In this document: positions 47,890-55,972 of the stretch, one piece after another | How positions within the stretch are numbered: position 1 is the first letter of the stretch | Layout of the letters: the number at the start of each line of letters is the position of its first letter | NCBI RefSeq assembly: GCF_004355225.1 | Contig: NZ_CP037933.1 | Span: forward strand, 3,968,001-4,032,000 | Direction: 5' to 3' | From: Flavobacterium nackdongense | GTDB taxonomy: Bacteria; Bacteroidota; Bacteroidia; Flavobacteriales; Flavobacteriaceae | Length of the DNA stretch: 64,000 nucleotides | Program-made: the position numbers and the translations under genes | The notes under the pieces: generated by a model | Databases searched by the model: none | The model's input: only the letters and a program-made list of their open reading frames with translations | What the model was told of the DNA's origin: nothing

Positions 47890-50088
47890 ATGAATAAATT
47901 ATCAGCAATTTTTTTAAGTTTATTGATGCCAATTCTTCTGTTGGCACAGCAATCGACACCAATATATAAAAATAAAAAAGCCCCCATCGAAAAACGAATT
48001 GACGATTTGCTCAAAAGAATGACATTGGAAGAAAAAATTCTTCAAACCAATCAATGGACCTACGGTAAAAACGCCAATGAAAACAATATCGAATCCATTC
48101 AAAAAGGAGTGCGTGCCGAAATAGGTTCACTCATTTATCGCAGCATTAGTCCAGTGTATCGCAACCAAATTATGCGAAAAGCAATGGAAGAATCCCGTCT
48201 TGGAATTCCAATATTAATGGGTTTTGATGTCATTCACGGCTATCGAACAGTGTATCCAATCCCGTTGGCGCAAGCCTGTTCCTGGAATACTGATTTGGTA
48301 ACAAAAGCTTGTGCAGTTGCCGCAAAAGAATCTCGATTATCAGGTGTGGATTGGACTTTTGCACCGATGGTAGATGTGGCTCGTGACCCGCGTTGGGGTA
48401 GAGTAGCCGAAGGTTTTGGTGAAGATCCTTATGCTAATTCTGTTTTTTGCGTGGCTTCTGTAAATGGGTATCAAGGTAAAAATTTGTCCGATCCTTTTTC
48501 GATTGCAGCCTGTTTGAAACATTATATTGGCTATAGTTTATCCGAAGGCGGACGTGATTATCATTCTAGTGATGTGTCAGCACAAACACTTTGGGAAACT
48601 TTTATGCCACCATTTCACGCCGGTGTCAAAGCAGGTGCGGCGACTTTGATGAGTGCTTTCAATGACATTAGTGGTGTTCCTGCATCGGCAAATCATTATA
48701 CGCTTACCGAAATATTGAAAGAACGATGGAAACACGATGGCTTTGTAGTTTCGGATTGGGGGTCTGTCGAAAATTTAATTGCCCAAGGATTTGCAAAGGA
48801 CCGAAAAGAGTCAGGGCTAAAATCTTTTTTATCAGGGGTCGAAATGGATATGGTCGATAATGTGTATGTTGAAAATCTGGCTCAGTTAGTTCAGGAGAAA
48901 AAAATTCCGGAAAGTAAAATTGATGATGCCGTTCGAAGAATTTTACGTTTGAAATTTAGATTAGGCTTGTTTGATAATCCTTACGTTCAGGAACTTTCAG
49001 AAAAAGACAGGTATTACCAACCAGAAAGTATGGCTGTAGCGCAGCAAATGGCCGAGGAATCGATGGTATTGCTTAAAAACAACAATCAAACTTTGCCATT
49101 TTCGAACGATATAAAACAAATTGCATTAATCGGGCCTATGGTAAAAGACAGCATCAATATGATGGGATCTTGGGAAGGACAAGGAGTTGCCACCGCTGTT
49201 GAAACTATTTTTGAAGGTTTTTCCAAAGAATTTTCTGGAAAGGCTACAATAAATTATGCTAAAGGAAGTGAATTTGATGGTACCGATGAAAGTGGTTTTG
49301 CAGCAGCGGTTCAGATGTCCCAAAAATCGGATGTAGTTGTTTTATGTATGGGAGAAATGAAAAAATGGAGTGGCGAAAACACCTCACGTTCCTCGATTGG
49401 GTTGCCTGCCATTCAACATAAATTGTTGGCGGAATTGAAAAAAACAGGCAAAAAAATAATTCTTGTTTTATCCAATGGAAGACCCGTTGAATTGGGAGAT
49501 ATGGAATCACTTTCGGATGCTATTTTAGAAATATGGCAACCCGGAATTGCTGGAGGTACGCCATTGGCAGGCTTAGTTTCGGGGCGTTTAAATCCATCTG
49601 GAAAATTGGCGATTACTTTTCCTTTAGTAACTGGACAAATACCAATTTATTATAGTATGCGTCAACCGGCAAGACCTAAAATAGGAGGGTATAAAGATGT
49701 TTCTAATGAACCTAAATATTGGTTTGGACACGGTTTGAGCTATACGAATTTCTCTTATGGAACGGTAAAATTATCTTCCAATACAATCAACAAAAAATCT
49801 AAATTAGTGGCAGAAGTCGAAGTTACTAATACCGGAACACGAACTGGAAAAGAAATTGCTTTTTGGTACATTTCGGACCCTGTTGCCTCGATTACGAGAC
49901 CTATGAAAGAGTTGAAATATTTCGAAAAATTGGAATTGAAGGCAGGAGAAAAAAAGACATTTAAATTTGAAATTGATCCAGAACGAGACCTGAGTTTTCC
50001 CGATTCAAATGGGATGATGCGCCTGGAAAGTGGCGATTTTTATGTAACCATAAACGATCAACGCCTTAAGTTTGAACTGACAGAATAA
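47890..50088 (+). CDS. GH3-family beta-glucosidase, BglX-like
   Basis: 732 aa, signal ending LLAQ. Closest in pattern to periplasmic BglX-type enzymes: IPILMGFDVIHGYRTVYPIP, APMVDVARDPRWGRVAEGFG, KHYIGYSLSEGGRDYHSSD and nucleophile Asp289 (GFVVSDWGSVENL). The fibronectin-III-like C-terminal domain (VEVTNTGTRTGKEIAFWYIS) is present. Probable function is periplasmic beta-glucosidase releasing glucose from short beta-glucans. It is followed 53 bp later by the DUF1080 gene. Confidence 0.9.
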   Translation: MNKLSAIFLSLLMPILLLAQQSTPIYKNKKAPIEKRIDDLLKRMTLEEKILQTNQWTYGKNANENNIESIQKGVRAEIGSLIYRSISPVYRNQIMRKAMEESRLGIPILMGFDVIHGYRTVYPIPLAQACSWNTDLVTKACAVAAKESRLSGVDWTFAPMVDVARDPRWGRVAEGFGEDPYANSVFCVASVNGYQGKNLSDPFSIAACLKHYIGYSLSEGGRDYHSSDVSAQTLWETFMPPFHAGVKAGAATLMSAFNDISGVPASANHYTLTEILKERWKHDGFVVSDWGSVENLIAQGFAKDRKESGLKSFLSGVEMDMVDNVYVENLAQLVQEKKIPESKIDDAVRRILRLKFRLGLFDNPYVQELSEKDRYYQPESMAVAQQMAEESMVLLKNNNQTLPFSNDIKQIALIGPMVKDSINMMGSWEGQGVATAVETIFEGFSKEFSGKATINYAKGSEFDGTDESGFAAAVQMSQKSDVVVLCMGEMKKWSGENTSRSSIGLPAIQHKLLAELKKTGKKIILVLSNGRPVELGDMESLSDAILEIWQPGIAGGTPLAGLVSGRLNPSGKLAITFPLVTGQIPIYYSMRQPARPKIGGYKDVSNEPKYWFGHGLSYTNFSYGTVKLSSNTINKKSKLVAEVEVTNTGTRTGKEIAFWYISDPVASITRPMKELKYFEKLELKAGEKKTFKFEIDPERDLSFPDSNGMMRLESGDFYVTINDQRLKFELTE

Positions 50089-50141
50089 TCACGAACTTGT
50101 CTTTAAAACCCCTTTTAAATTAACGATTAATACATACAAAA

Positions 50142-51509
50142 ATGAGTACCAAGAAAAAAGTTTTTACTTTACTGTTGCTTTCCCTAGTTTTTTCTCCCGT
50201 TTCTTCACAAGAAAAATGGGAAATGCTTTTTAATGGAAAAGATTTTAATGGCTGGACCAAGATTGCTGGAAATGCAGAATATGCCATAAAAGACGGCGCA
50301 ATTATCGGCACGTCTAAGTCGGGTACGCCCAACACTTTTTTGGCAACCAATAAAAATTATGGAGACTTTATTCTGGAATTGGATTATAAAATAGAAGACG
50401 GACTAAATTCTGGAGTTCAGTTTCGTAGCCAATCTAAAGCAGAATACAAAAACGGTCGTGTACACGGATACCAATTCGAATTCGATCCTTCTGCGAGAGC
50501 TTGGAGCGGCGGAATTTATGACGAGCAACGACGAGGATGGCTTTATACTATGGAAAAAAATCCAGTTGCCAAGTCAGCTTACAAAGCTTCGGCTTGGAAT
50601 CATATTCGTATTGAAGCTTTTGGTTCTACCGTGAGAACTTGGTTGAACGGTGTTCCTTGTGCCAATATAATCGATGATTTACCAGAAGCTGCCAATGGTT
50701 TTATCGCCTTGCAAGTTCACGAAATCTACAAACCGGAAGACGAAGGAAAAACCGTGCAATGGAAAAATATAAAAATTTGCACTGCGAATCTTCAAAAAGC
50801 CAAAACTCCTGACAATGGAAAGGTGTATCAAGCCAATTGCAACGACAATACCATTTCGTCTTTCGAACAAAAAGAAGGATGGAAATTGTTGTGGGACGGA
50901 AAAACCACTGACGGTTGGAGAGGTGCCAAGCTGACTACTTTCCCTACTGGTGGTTGGGCTATGGAAAATGGAGTTTTGAGAGTTTTGAATTCAAACGGAG
51001 CCGAGTCAACTAATGGTGGTGACATTGTTACCATAAAAAAATATAAAAACTTCGAATTGACGGTAGATTTTAAAATTACCGACGGTGCCAATAGCGGTAT
51101 CAAGTATTTTGTGGACACCGAATTGAACAAAGGCGAAGGTTCTTCCATAGGTTGTGAGTTTCAAATTTTGGACGACAAACTGCATCCCGATGCCAAATTG
51201 GGCGTCAAAGGAAACCGTATGTTAGGCTCACTTTATGATTTAATTCCGGCTCCAACAGACAAGTTTTTCCGTAAATCGGATTTTAATACGGCCCGAATTG
51301 TGGTAAAAGGAAATAAAGTAACGCATTATTTGAACGACAAGATAACTGTTGAATATGAACGAGGCACACAAATGTGGAATGCATTGGTAAACTACAGTAA
51401 ATATAGTGTTTGGCCTAAATTTGGCAATGCCGCCGAAGGAAATATTTTATTGCAAGACCACGGAAATGAAGTGTTCTTTAAAAATATTAAAATAAAAGAG
51501 TTGCCGTAA
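50142..51509 (+). CDS. Double DUF1080 protein (3-keto-disaccharide hydrolase family)
   Basis: 455 aa, signal ending about VSSQ. Two tandem beta-sandwich domains of the same family: about 22-215 ([59 protein letters not shown]) and about 245-452 ([37 protein letters not shown]). Family members hydrolyse or eliminate 3-keto-glycosides and co-occur with Gfo/Idh/MocA oxidoreductases and xylose-isomerase-like proteins, exactly as here. It is the last gene of the main operon and probably works in the periplasm on sugars oxidised by the Tat dehydrogenase. Two domains in one chain may give two specificities or an internal dimer. Confidence 0.88.
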   Translation: MSTKKKVFTLLLLSLVFSPVSSQEKWEMLFNGKDFNGWTKIAGNAEYAIKDGAIIGTSKSGTPNTFLATNKNYGDFILELDYKIEDGLNSGVQFRSQSKAEYKNGRVHGYQFEFDPSARAWSGGIYDEQRRGWLYTMEKNPVAKSAYKASAWNHIRIEAFGSTVRTWLNGVPCANIIDDLPEAANGFIALQVHEIYKPEDEGKTVQWKNIKICTANLQKAKTPDNGKVYQANCNDNTISSFEQKEGWKLLWDGKTTDGWRGAKLTTFPTGGWAMENGVLRVLNSNGAESTNGGDIVTIKKYKNFELTVDFKITDGANSGIKYFVDTELNKGEGSSIGCEFQILDDKLHPDAKLGVKGNRMLGSLYDLIPAPTDKFFRKSDFNTARIVVKGNKVTHYLNDKITVEYERGTQMWNALVNYSKYSVWPKFGNAAEGNILLQDHGNEVFFKNIKIKELP

Positions 51510-51566
51510 TTAAAGTTTCTGTATTAGAAATTTTATATTGAATAAATTCTATCTATTTCATATTTC

Positions 51567-51593
51567 AAAACCACCATAAAAGGTGGTTTTTTG
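51567..51593 (+). terminator. Terminator of the main operon
   Basis: The stem AAAACCACC/GGTGGTTTT has a 6-base loop and is followed by TTG. It lies 57 bp after the DUF1080 stop and before the insertion sequence. Confidence 0.8.
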
Positions 51594-51661
51594 TTTAAAA
51601 ATTAATAATTGAACCCGTTGGGTGTAATTATTTGAAGTAAAATAAATTGAATAAATATTGG

Positions 51662-51688
51662 TCAAGATACTGAATTTCAGTATCTTGA
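51662..51688. repeat. Perfect 27-bp palindrome in front of the transposase gene
   Basis: TCAAGATACTGAA, one T, then TTCAGTATCTTGA. It lies between the left inverted repeat and the transposase start, and could fold in read-through RNA and limit translation of the transposase, or be a transposase-binding site. Confidence 0.6.
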
Positions 51689-51711
51689 AGTCGCCAAACA
51701 AACCAATATTT

Positions 51712-52596
51712 ATGTCAAATATAGTAAAAAAATATTTAAGAGTTTTAGAAGTTATAAGTTCTTTAAATTGTGAATTAGAATTTAAGTCTGGCGTCGGAAG
51801 AAAACAAAAAATGTCTGATTTAGAGATAGTTGCATTGAGTTTAACTGCGGAATTTATGTCAATTGACAGTGAAAATTCTTTATTTAAAGAGATAAATAAA
51901 CAACAAATTCCTAACTTAATTGACCGAAGTCAGTTCAATAAAAGAAGGAGAAAATTATTTTTCTTTTTAGAGGAAGTTAGAGTAAAACTTGCTTCTCATT
52001 TTTTAGAATTTGAAAATTATTTTATTGTTGATAGTATGCCATTGGAGATATGCAAATTTGCTCGTCATAACAGAATTAAAATCTGTAAAAAAGATTTTGA
52101 AACTGCTCCGTCTAAAGGATTTTGTGCCTCACAAAACAATTGGTTTTATGGTTATAAACTTCACGGTGTTTGTTCAATAAATGGTGTTTTTCATTCATTA
52201 GATATTACAAAAGCTGAAGTTCACGATGTCAATTTTTTAAAAAATATAAAAGAACAAATGTCTGATTGTGTGGTTCTTGGCGATAGAGGATATTTATCTG
52301 AATCAATTCAGTTAGATTTATTTCAAACAGTAAATATCAAATTGGAAACGCCAAAAAGAACAAATCAAAAAGACTATACGCCTCAACCTTCTGTCTTTAG
52401 AAAATCAAGAAAAAGAATTGAAACATTATTTTCACAATTGTGTGACCAGTTCAAAATTAGAAACAATTATGCTAAATCTTTTGAAGGATTTAAAACACGG
52501 ATTTTAGCAAAAATAACGGCATTAACATTGGTTCAATTCATCAATAAATTTATTTTTGATAGACCAATAAATAATATTAAGAATCAAACAATTTAA
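51712..52596 (+). CDS. IS982-family transposase
   Basis: DDE transposase of 294 aa. I use the ATG at 51712 (MSNIVKKYLRVLEV); the longer frame opens with TTG inside the palindrome and is unlikely. Catalytic acids are visible as FIVDSMPLEIC (first Asp), CVVLGDRGYLSES (second Asp) and KRIETLFSQLCDQF (Glu). The N-terminal MSDLEIVALSLTAEFMSID pattern and DFETAPSKGFCASQ fit the IS982 family. It is intact and so probably can also mobilise the MITE. Confidence 0.9.
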   Translation: MSNIVKKYLRVLEVISSLNCELEFKSGVGRKQKMSDLEIVALSLTAEFMSIDSENSLFKEINKQQIPNLIDRSQFNKRRRKLFFFLEEVRVKLASHFLEFENYFIVDSMPLEICKFARHNRIKICKKDFETAPSKGFCASQNNWFYGYKLHGVCSINGVFHSLDITKAEVHDVNFLKNIKEQMSDCVVLGDRGYLSESIQLDLFQTVNIKLETPKRTNQKDYTPQPSVFRKSRKRIETLFSQLCDQFKIRNNYAKSFEGFKTRILAKITALTLVQFINKFIFDRPINNIKNQTI

Positions 52597-52637
52597 TTAC
52601 ACCCAACGGGTTAATTGATTAAGATATATCACAAATA

Positions 52638-52675
52638 AAAAACCCTAACTAATTGCTTTTCAATTGTTAGGGTTT
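52638..52675 (-). terminator. Bidirectional terminator
   Basis: AAAACCCTAAC pairs with GTTAGGGTTTT, with an inner AATTG/CAATT extension and A and T runs outside. It probably ends the minus-strand 67-aa gene; just after it, at 52681-52696, a short tRNA-3'-end-like string occurs. Confidence 0.7.
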
Positions 52676-52935
52676 TAATTCAGCGGAGAAAGAGGGTCTA
52701 GGCTCTTGTTTATAAGGTGTTGAATTGCAGTATTATATAATTGAATTGAAAATTGGGTAACCGAATTTGCCCCCTTTTTTATCGTTTAGAATTCCATTAA
52801 CTTGTGAAGTGTAAAAATACAAAATTAACTAGATAAATCATAACTTAAAGTGTAAAGAATACTAAAAAATGAACTAGTTATTAAAAACCATTTTTATCTA
52901 CGATGGTTTAAAATTTGAACAAGTATTTTCTAATT

Positions 52936-53139
52936 TTATCCAAAAATCAAGTGAGCTACTTGTTCATATTTTATTCCTGTGTACAAGCAAAACTCATCTA
53001 TCGTTAAGAACTCATTTTCGAGCTTGTTGAGGTCGGTTTTCACCTTTTGCATTAATCTGGTACTTTGGCGGTAACTTTTGCCTGTGATGCGCTGTATGTC
53101 CTTCGGGTAAATGCAAACCCTCTGTTTTTCATTTTTCAT
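52936..53139 (-). CDS. Small DNA-binding-like protein (helix-turn-helix, excisionase-like)
   Basis: 67 aa, basic, mostly helical: IYPKDIQRITGKSYRQSTRLM followed by FLTIDEFCLYTGIKYEQVAHLI. The second half resembles the winged-helix 'layer of helix 17' type used by excisionases and small regulators. No family name can be given with certainty. It diverges from the 252-aa gene and marks the left side of a small-gene cassette. It may control that cassette or a lost integrative element. Confidence 0.6.
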   Translation of the reverse strand: MKNEKQRVCIYPKDIQRITGKSYRQSTRLMQKVKTDLNKLENEFLTIDEFCLYTGIKYEQVAHLIFG

Positions 53140-53485
53140 ACACTATCTATGCCTTTGACTAGGCTTTGACTAGCACTAAAGTGCCAGAGGCCTGATCCTA
53201 AAATAACTATACAAATTAATAAATTAATCCTACCGTGGATATACAAATATAACTGTTTTTAGATTACAATTTATAAATGCAAGTTACACCTCTCTGGGGT
53301 GTTTTTTTATGCGCATTTGTGTCGATTTAAGTCATTTGGGTCGTTTTCAGACATATGGAACTGTGCACGCTTTTTTATTCTGTTAAATCGGTTAAACTTT
53401 GTGTTCAAATCATACGAGGTTTAGTTGCAACGAAGAGTCGGAATGAGGGAGAGAAAATGATTTAATAATTTAAATTTTAGGAATT
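53140..53485. other. Divergent intergenic stretch with short repeats and a hairpin
   Basis: No gene. It contains the tandem words CTTTGACTAG at about 53153-53172, the small palindrome GCACTAAAGTGC just after, an ACACC/GGTGT hairpin with a T run (53286-53308), and a TAAACTTTG promoter-like word at about 53393-53401 that may serve the 252-aa gene. Confidence 0.4.
53286..53308 (+). terminator. Terminator-like hairpin with no plus-strand gene before it
   Basis: ACACC pairs with GGTGT around a 7-base loop and is followed by seven T. Either a short RNA from the divergent region ends here, or it is an attenuator in the leader of the 252-aa gene. Confidence 0.4.
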
Positions 53486-54244
53486 ATGGCAAGGCAAAAA
53501 GGCATAATTAAGTTGAAAGGTACTATCGGGGATATTACCTTTTACAAAACCCAGGACGGGCATTTGGCTCGCGAAAAAGGAGGCATCGACGCCAGCAGAA
53601 TCAAAAATGATCCTGCGTTTCAGAGAACTCGTGAGAATGGGTCTGAGTTTGGAAGAGCAGGGAACGCTGGCAAGATTTTGAGAACGGCTTTGAGAGGTTT
53701 ACTCTTGAATTCTGCTGACGGTAGAATGGTGAGCCGCTTGACTCAACAAATGGTTAAAGTAATTCAAGCTGACGTTACTAGCGTTCGAGGATTACGAAAT
53801 GTGATTGATGGCGAAGCTGAATTGTTAGCTGGCTTTGAATTCAATATCAGAGGGAAACTGGGCACCAGTTTATTTGCGCCATTTGTGGCGGGAATTGACC
53901 GAGTATCTGGTGATATCACTGTTGATTTGGATTCGTTTGTTCCGATCAATATGATTGCGGCTCCATCTGGAACCACGCATTACAAAATCATATCTGCGGG
54001 AGCAGAGATTGATTTTGAGAATGAAACTTTCGTTGAAGCTCATTCACAAAGTGACATTCTTCCTTGGGATGCAGTGGATACAGTACCCATCAATCAGGTG
54101 AATACTGTTACTCCAGCAAGCACAAAGCCTTTGTTTATGGCTTTGGGAATTGAGTTTTACCAAGAAGTGAACGGTCAAATGTACCCGTTGAAAAATGGTG
54201 CTTACAATCCATTGGCGTTGGTGCAAGTGGATGGCGGAGTTTAA
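53486..54244 (+). CDS. Uncharacterised 252-aa protein, first gene of a phage-like cassette
   Basis: Not recognised beyond being a type common in Flavobacteria. No signal peptide or membrane segment. The N-terminal RQKGIIKLKGTIGDITFYKTQDG is followed by a basic helical part (SRIKNDPAFQRTRENGSEFG, KILRTALRGLLLN) and a beta-rich second half with acidic patches, ending GVQ-like LALVQVDGGV. The look is that of a structural or DNA/phage-particle-associated protein rather than an enzyme. It is followed 35 bp later by a DUF5675-like gene and two small membrane proteins. Confidence 0.7.
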   Translation: MARQKGIIKLKGTIGDITFYKTQDGHLAREKGGIDASRIKNDPAFQRTRENGSEFGRAGNAGKILRTALRGLLLNSADGRMVSRLTQQMVKVIQADVTSVRGLRNVIDGEAELLAGFEFNIRGKLGTSLFAPFVAGIDRVSGDITVDLDSFVPINMIAAPSGTTHYKIISAGAEIDFENETFVEAHSQSDILPWDAVDTVPINQVNTVTPASTKPLFMALGIEFYQEVNGQMYPLKNGAYNPLALVQVDGGV

Positions 54245-54279
54245 GAAAGTCATCAGTGATCAGTTTTTAGTGTTCAGTA

Positions 54280-54702
54280 ATGATCCTATTTTTAACTAGA
54301 ACTTATTTCCCTGAAGGGTGCAATGGTAAACTCGAATGCGAGGGCAAATTCATCTGTAACACGATTGAATTGCCTTGGAAGAATAACGAAACGAAGGTTT
54401 CCTGTATTCCGGAGGGGAAATATTTTATCAGAAAGCGGTACAGCAAGAAGTTCCAATGGCATTTGGAAATAGTAGATGTAAAAAACAGAAGTTTGATTCT
54501 GTTTCACCCAGCCAATAATGCACTAAGAGAATTGAATGGATGTATTGCTCCAGTAACAAAACTTTCTGGGCCCGGATTGGGTCTGATGTCTCGAAAAGCT
54601 TTTACCAAGCTGAAAGGCTTGGTTTATAAAGTGTTGGACAGACAAGAAAGTGTGGAATTGATTGTAGATTCGCTCCTTCGAGGGAATGACAGAGAGGAAT
54701 GA
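54280..54702 (+). CDS. DUF5675-like protein, possible cell-wall-active enzyme
   Basis: 140 aa, no signal. Pattern: LFLTRTYFPEGCNGKLEC, FICNTIELPWKNNE, CIPEGKYFIRKRYSK, and then LILFHPANNALRELNGCIAP. The spaced His and Gly-Cys (H...NGCI) recall the HxxN...S/N-G-C arrangement of YkuD-type L,D-transpeptidases, though this is inference from a short motif. DUF5675 proteins occur in phages and mobile elements of Bacteroidetes near holin-like genes, as here. A lysis-type role is plausible but unproven. Confidence 0.65.
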   Translation: MILFLTRTYFPEGCNGKLECEGKFICNTIELPWKNNETKVSCIPEGKYFIRKRYSKKFQWHLEIVDVKNRSLILFHPANNALRELNGCIAPVTKLSGPGLGLMSRKAFTKLKGLVYKVLDRQESVELIVDSLLRGNDREE

Positions 54703-54721
54703 TTCCCGCTTTCGCGGGAAT
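54702..54721. repeat. Short REP-like hairpin
   Basis: ATTCCCGC, TTTC, GCGGGAAT: a compact GC-rich palindrome overlapping the DUF5675 stop codon. A related CCCGAAGTTTCGGG occurs at 55179-55192. It creates an apparent earlier start for the next gene, which I reject. Confidence 0.6.
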
Positions 54722-54737
54722 GAAAAAAAGAGAAAAG

Positions 54738-54998
54738 ATGACTATTATAAAACGAGTGAAAGCTCCCACGCCTAAATTTTTTAAAGTGCTTCGAAATATT
54801 GGATTGGCTATGGCTGCCATTGGCGGAACGATTCTGGCTGCGCCAGTAGCTTTGCCAGTTGTTTTGACAACTGTTGGCGGTTATCTGGCTGTTGCGGGTG
54901 GAGTGGTCTCGGCGGTGAGCCAGCTGACCACCAATCCGGAAACTCCCGAAAAATCGGGACAGATTCCCGAAGAGGGAATAACCAAAGAAGATGACTAA
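54738..54998 (+). CDS. Small holin-like membrane protein
   Basis: 86 aa, started at the ATG at 54738 (MTIIKRVKAP). Earlier in-frame ATGs come from the REP-like hairpin. A basic N-terminus (KRVKAPTPKFFKVLRN) precedes two adjacent hydrophobic spans (IGLAMAAIGGTILAAPVALP and VVLTTVGGYLAVAGGVVSAV) and an acidic, Pro-rich tail. Size, topology and position after a putative wall enzyme fit a holin-like or phage-membrane protein. Its last codons overlap the next gene by 8 bp. Confidence 0.65.
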   Translation: MTIIKRVKAPTPKFFKVLRNIGLAMAAIGGTILAAPVALPVVLTTVGGYLAVAGGVVSAVSQLTTNPETPEKSGQIPEEGITKEDD

Positions 54999-55167
54999 CG
55001 GTAATCATACTCTAATGGGGACAGCCGGAGGTACTTTTTTGAGTGTATTGCCGAATTTACATTCGGAAGATGTTTTAAAAACGATGCTATTAGCTGCTCT
55101 TGGAGCGATTGTCAGTTTTGTAATATCAATGCTACTCAAATACCTCATCAAGAAGCACAAAAAATAG
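54991..55167 (+). CDS. Very small membrane protein, translationally coupled
   Basis: 58 aa: MTNGNHTLMG start, one hydrophobic span (TMLLAALGAIVSFVISMLLKYL) and a basic end (IKKHKK). The ATG lies inside the end of the preceding gene (8-bp overlap), a strong sign of coupled translation. Together the two look like a holin/antiholin-type pair; there is no direct evidence of function. Confidence 0.6.
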   Translation: MTNGNHTLMGTAGGTFLSVLPNLHSEDVLKTMLLAALGAIVSFVISMLLKYLIKKHKK

Positions 55168-55220
55168 TCTAATTCTATCCCGAAGTTTCGGGAGTGGTGA
55201 CCTTTGGATTAGACAAAATG

Positions 55221-55249
55221 AGCCCAAACCGTGCGGTTTGGGCTTTTTT
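55221..55249 (+). terminator. Terminator of the small-gene cassette
   Basis: AGCCCAAACC and GGTTTGGGCT close a 4-base loop (GTGC) and six T follow: a very strong intrinsic terminator for the plus-strand genes from 53486. Confidence 0.9.
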
Positions 55250-55253
55250 CGTT

Positions 55254-55433
55254 TTAGATTTCTTCGAAAATATTCAAAGTCACTTCCTCAATAACCACTT
55301 TTGCATTTCTGGAATATAATCCATTGTATTTGGCACAATCCAGGGCTTTTGGGCGGCTGTCGAAGATTCCGTAAAAGACTCTGGAGATTTTGGTTTTCCA
55401 GATGTCGGTTTGGTAAAGGATAAACAGTTTCAT
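55254..55433 (-). CDS. Small uncharacterised protein, 59 aa
   Basis: Begins MKLFILYQTDIWKTKI and contains RVFYGIFDSRPKALDCAKYNG, ending LNIFEEI. No signal or membrane span. The compact open frame with an A/T-rich leader lies 28 bp downstream of the 140-aa minus-strand gene, so the two are probably co-transcribed. No family recognised; its stop lies 5 bp from the opposing terminator. Confidence 0.6.
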   Translation of the reverse strand: MKLFILYQTDIWKTKISRVFYGIFDSRPKALDCAKYNGLYSRNAKVVIEEVTLNIFEEI

Positions 55434-55461
55434 AGTTGACGTGATTAGGTTAAAAAAGAAA

Positions 55462-55884
55462 TTATTTCCTGCAATAGCGGTATAAAATAGCCTTGCGGAG
55501 GTCGTTTATAAGCATTAATTCTTCCCTGCGTTGGTTTTCTTTTTGCTCCAGCAGTTTGAGGGCTGCCACATTTTTAAGGTGCTGCTCGTGTTCGACCATC
55601 ATCAGACTGGATTGGGGGTTGAATTCTTTGATGAAGTCCGGGAGGCGTAAAAAGGGAATCACGGAACCGATTAAAAATGGGTGCCAAAATTTGGTTTGCC
55701 ACAAGCTGTAAGCGATCAGAAAGATGTTTTCAAGGTCCTCCTCGTTTGAAAAAATGATGACAAAACTGTTCGTAAATGGCTCTTTTTGGGGCTTGCCGCT
55801 GTTCATCCCTTTGTTAAGGATGAATAAATGGGGTTTGGTGTACAGGGTGTCTTTTCGGTGGGTTTTGATGATAAAATTGGTCAT
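55462..55884 (-). CDS. Uncharacterised 140-aa protein of a Bacteroidetes family
   Basis: Soluble, no signal. FIIKTHRKDTLYTKPHLFILNKG is a beta-hairpin-like opening. The middle (FLIAYSLWQTKFWHPFLIGS) is aromatic-rich, and PFLRLPDFIKEFNP precedes a charged helical C-terminus (ALKLLEQKENQRREELMLIN). It may belong to a DUF6943-like family, but I cannot confirm this. It faces the DUF5675 cassette across a shared terminator region, suggesting one functional island. Confidence 0.5.
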   Translation of the reverse strand: MTNFIIKTHRKDTLYTKPHLFILNKGMNSGKPQKEPFTNSFVIIFSNEEDLENIFLIAYSLWQTKFWHPFLIGSVIPFLRLPDFIKEFNPQSSLMMVEHEQHLKNVAALKLLEQKENQRREELMLINDLRKAILYRYCRK

Positions 55885-55972
55885 AGCTTAGGATTTAAAA
55901 TTGATTGGCTTTTCCATTTTTAGCTAATTTTCCTTTGCACTACTGGTTTGCTTCGCTGCGCTTCGCACCATA

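Larger units (their letters stand above)
51613..52611 (+). mobile_element. Complete IS982-type insertion sequence, 999 bp, with 7-bp target duplication
   Basis: The terminal inverted repeats ACCCGTTGGGTGTAATTA and TAATTACACCCAACGGGT are perfect over 18 bp. The target duplication TAATTGA lies at 51606-51612 and 52612-52618. One transposase gene fills the element. It landed between the operon terminator and the next gene and breaks nothing. The same ends bound the MITE at 29024 and occur once alone at 59108. Confidence 0.93.
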
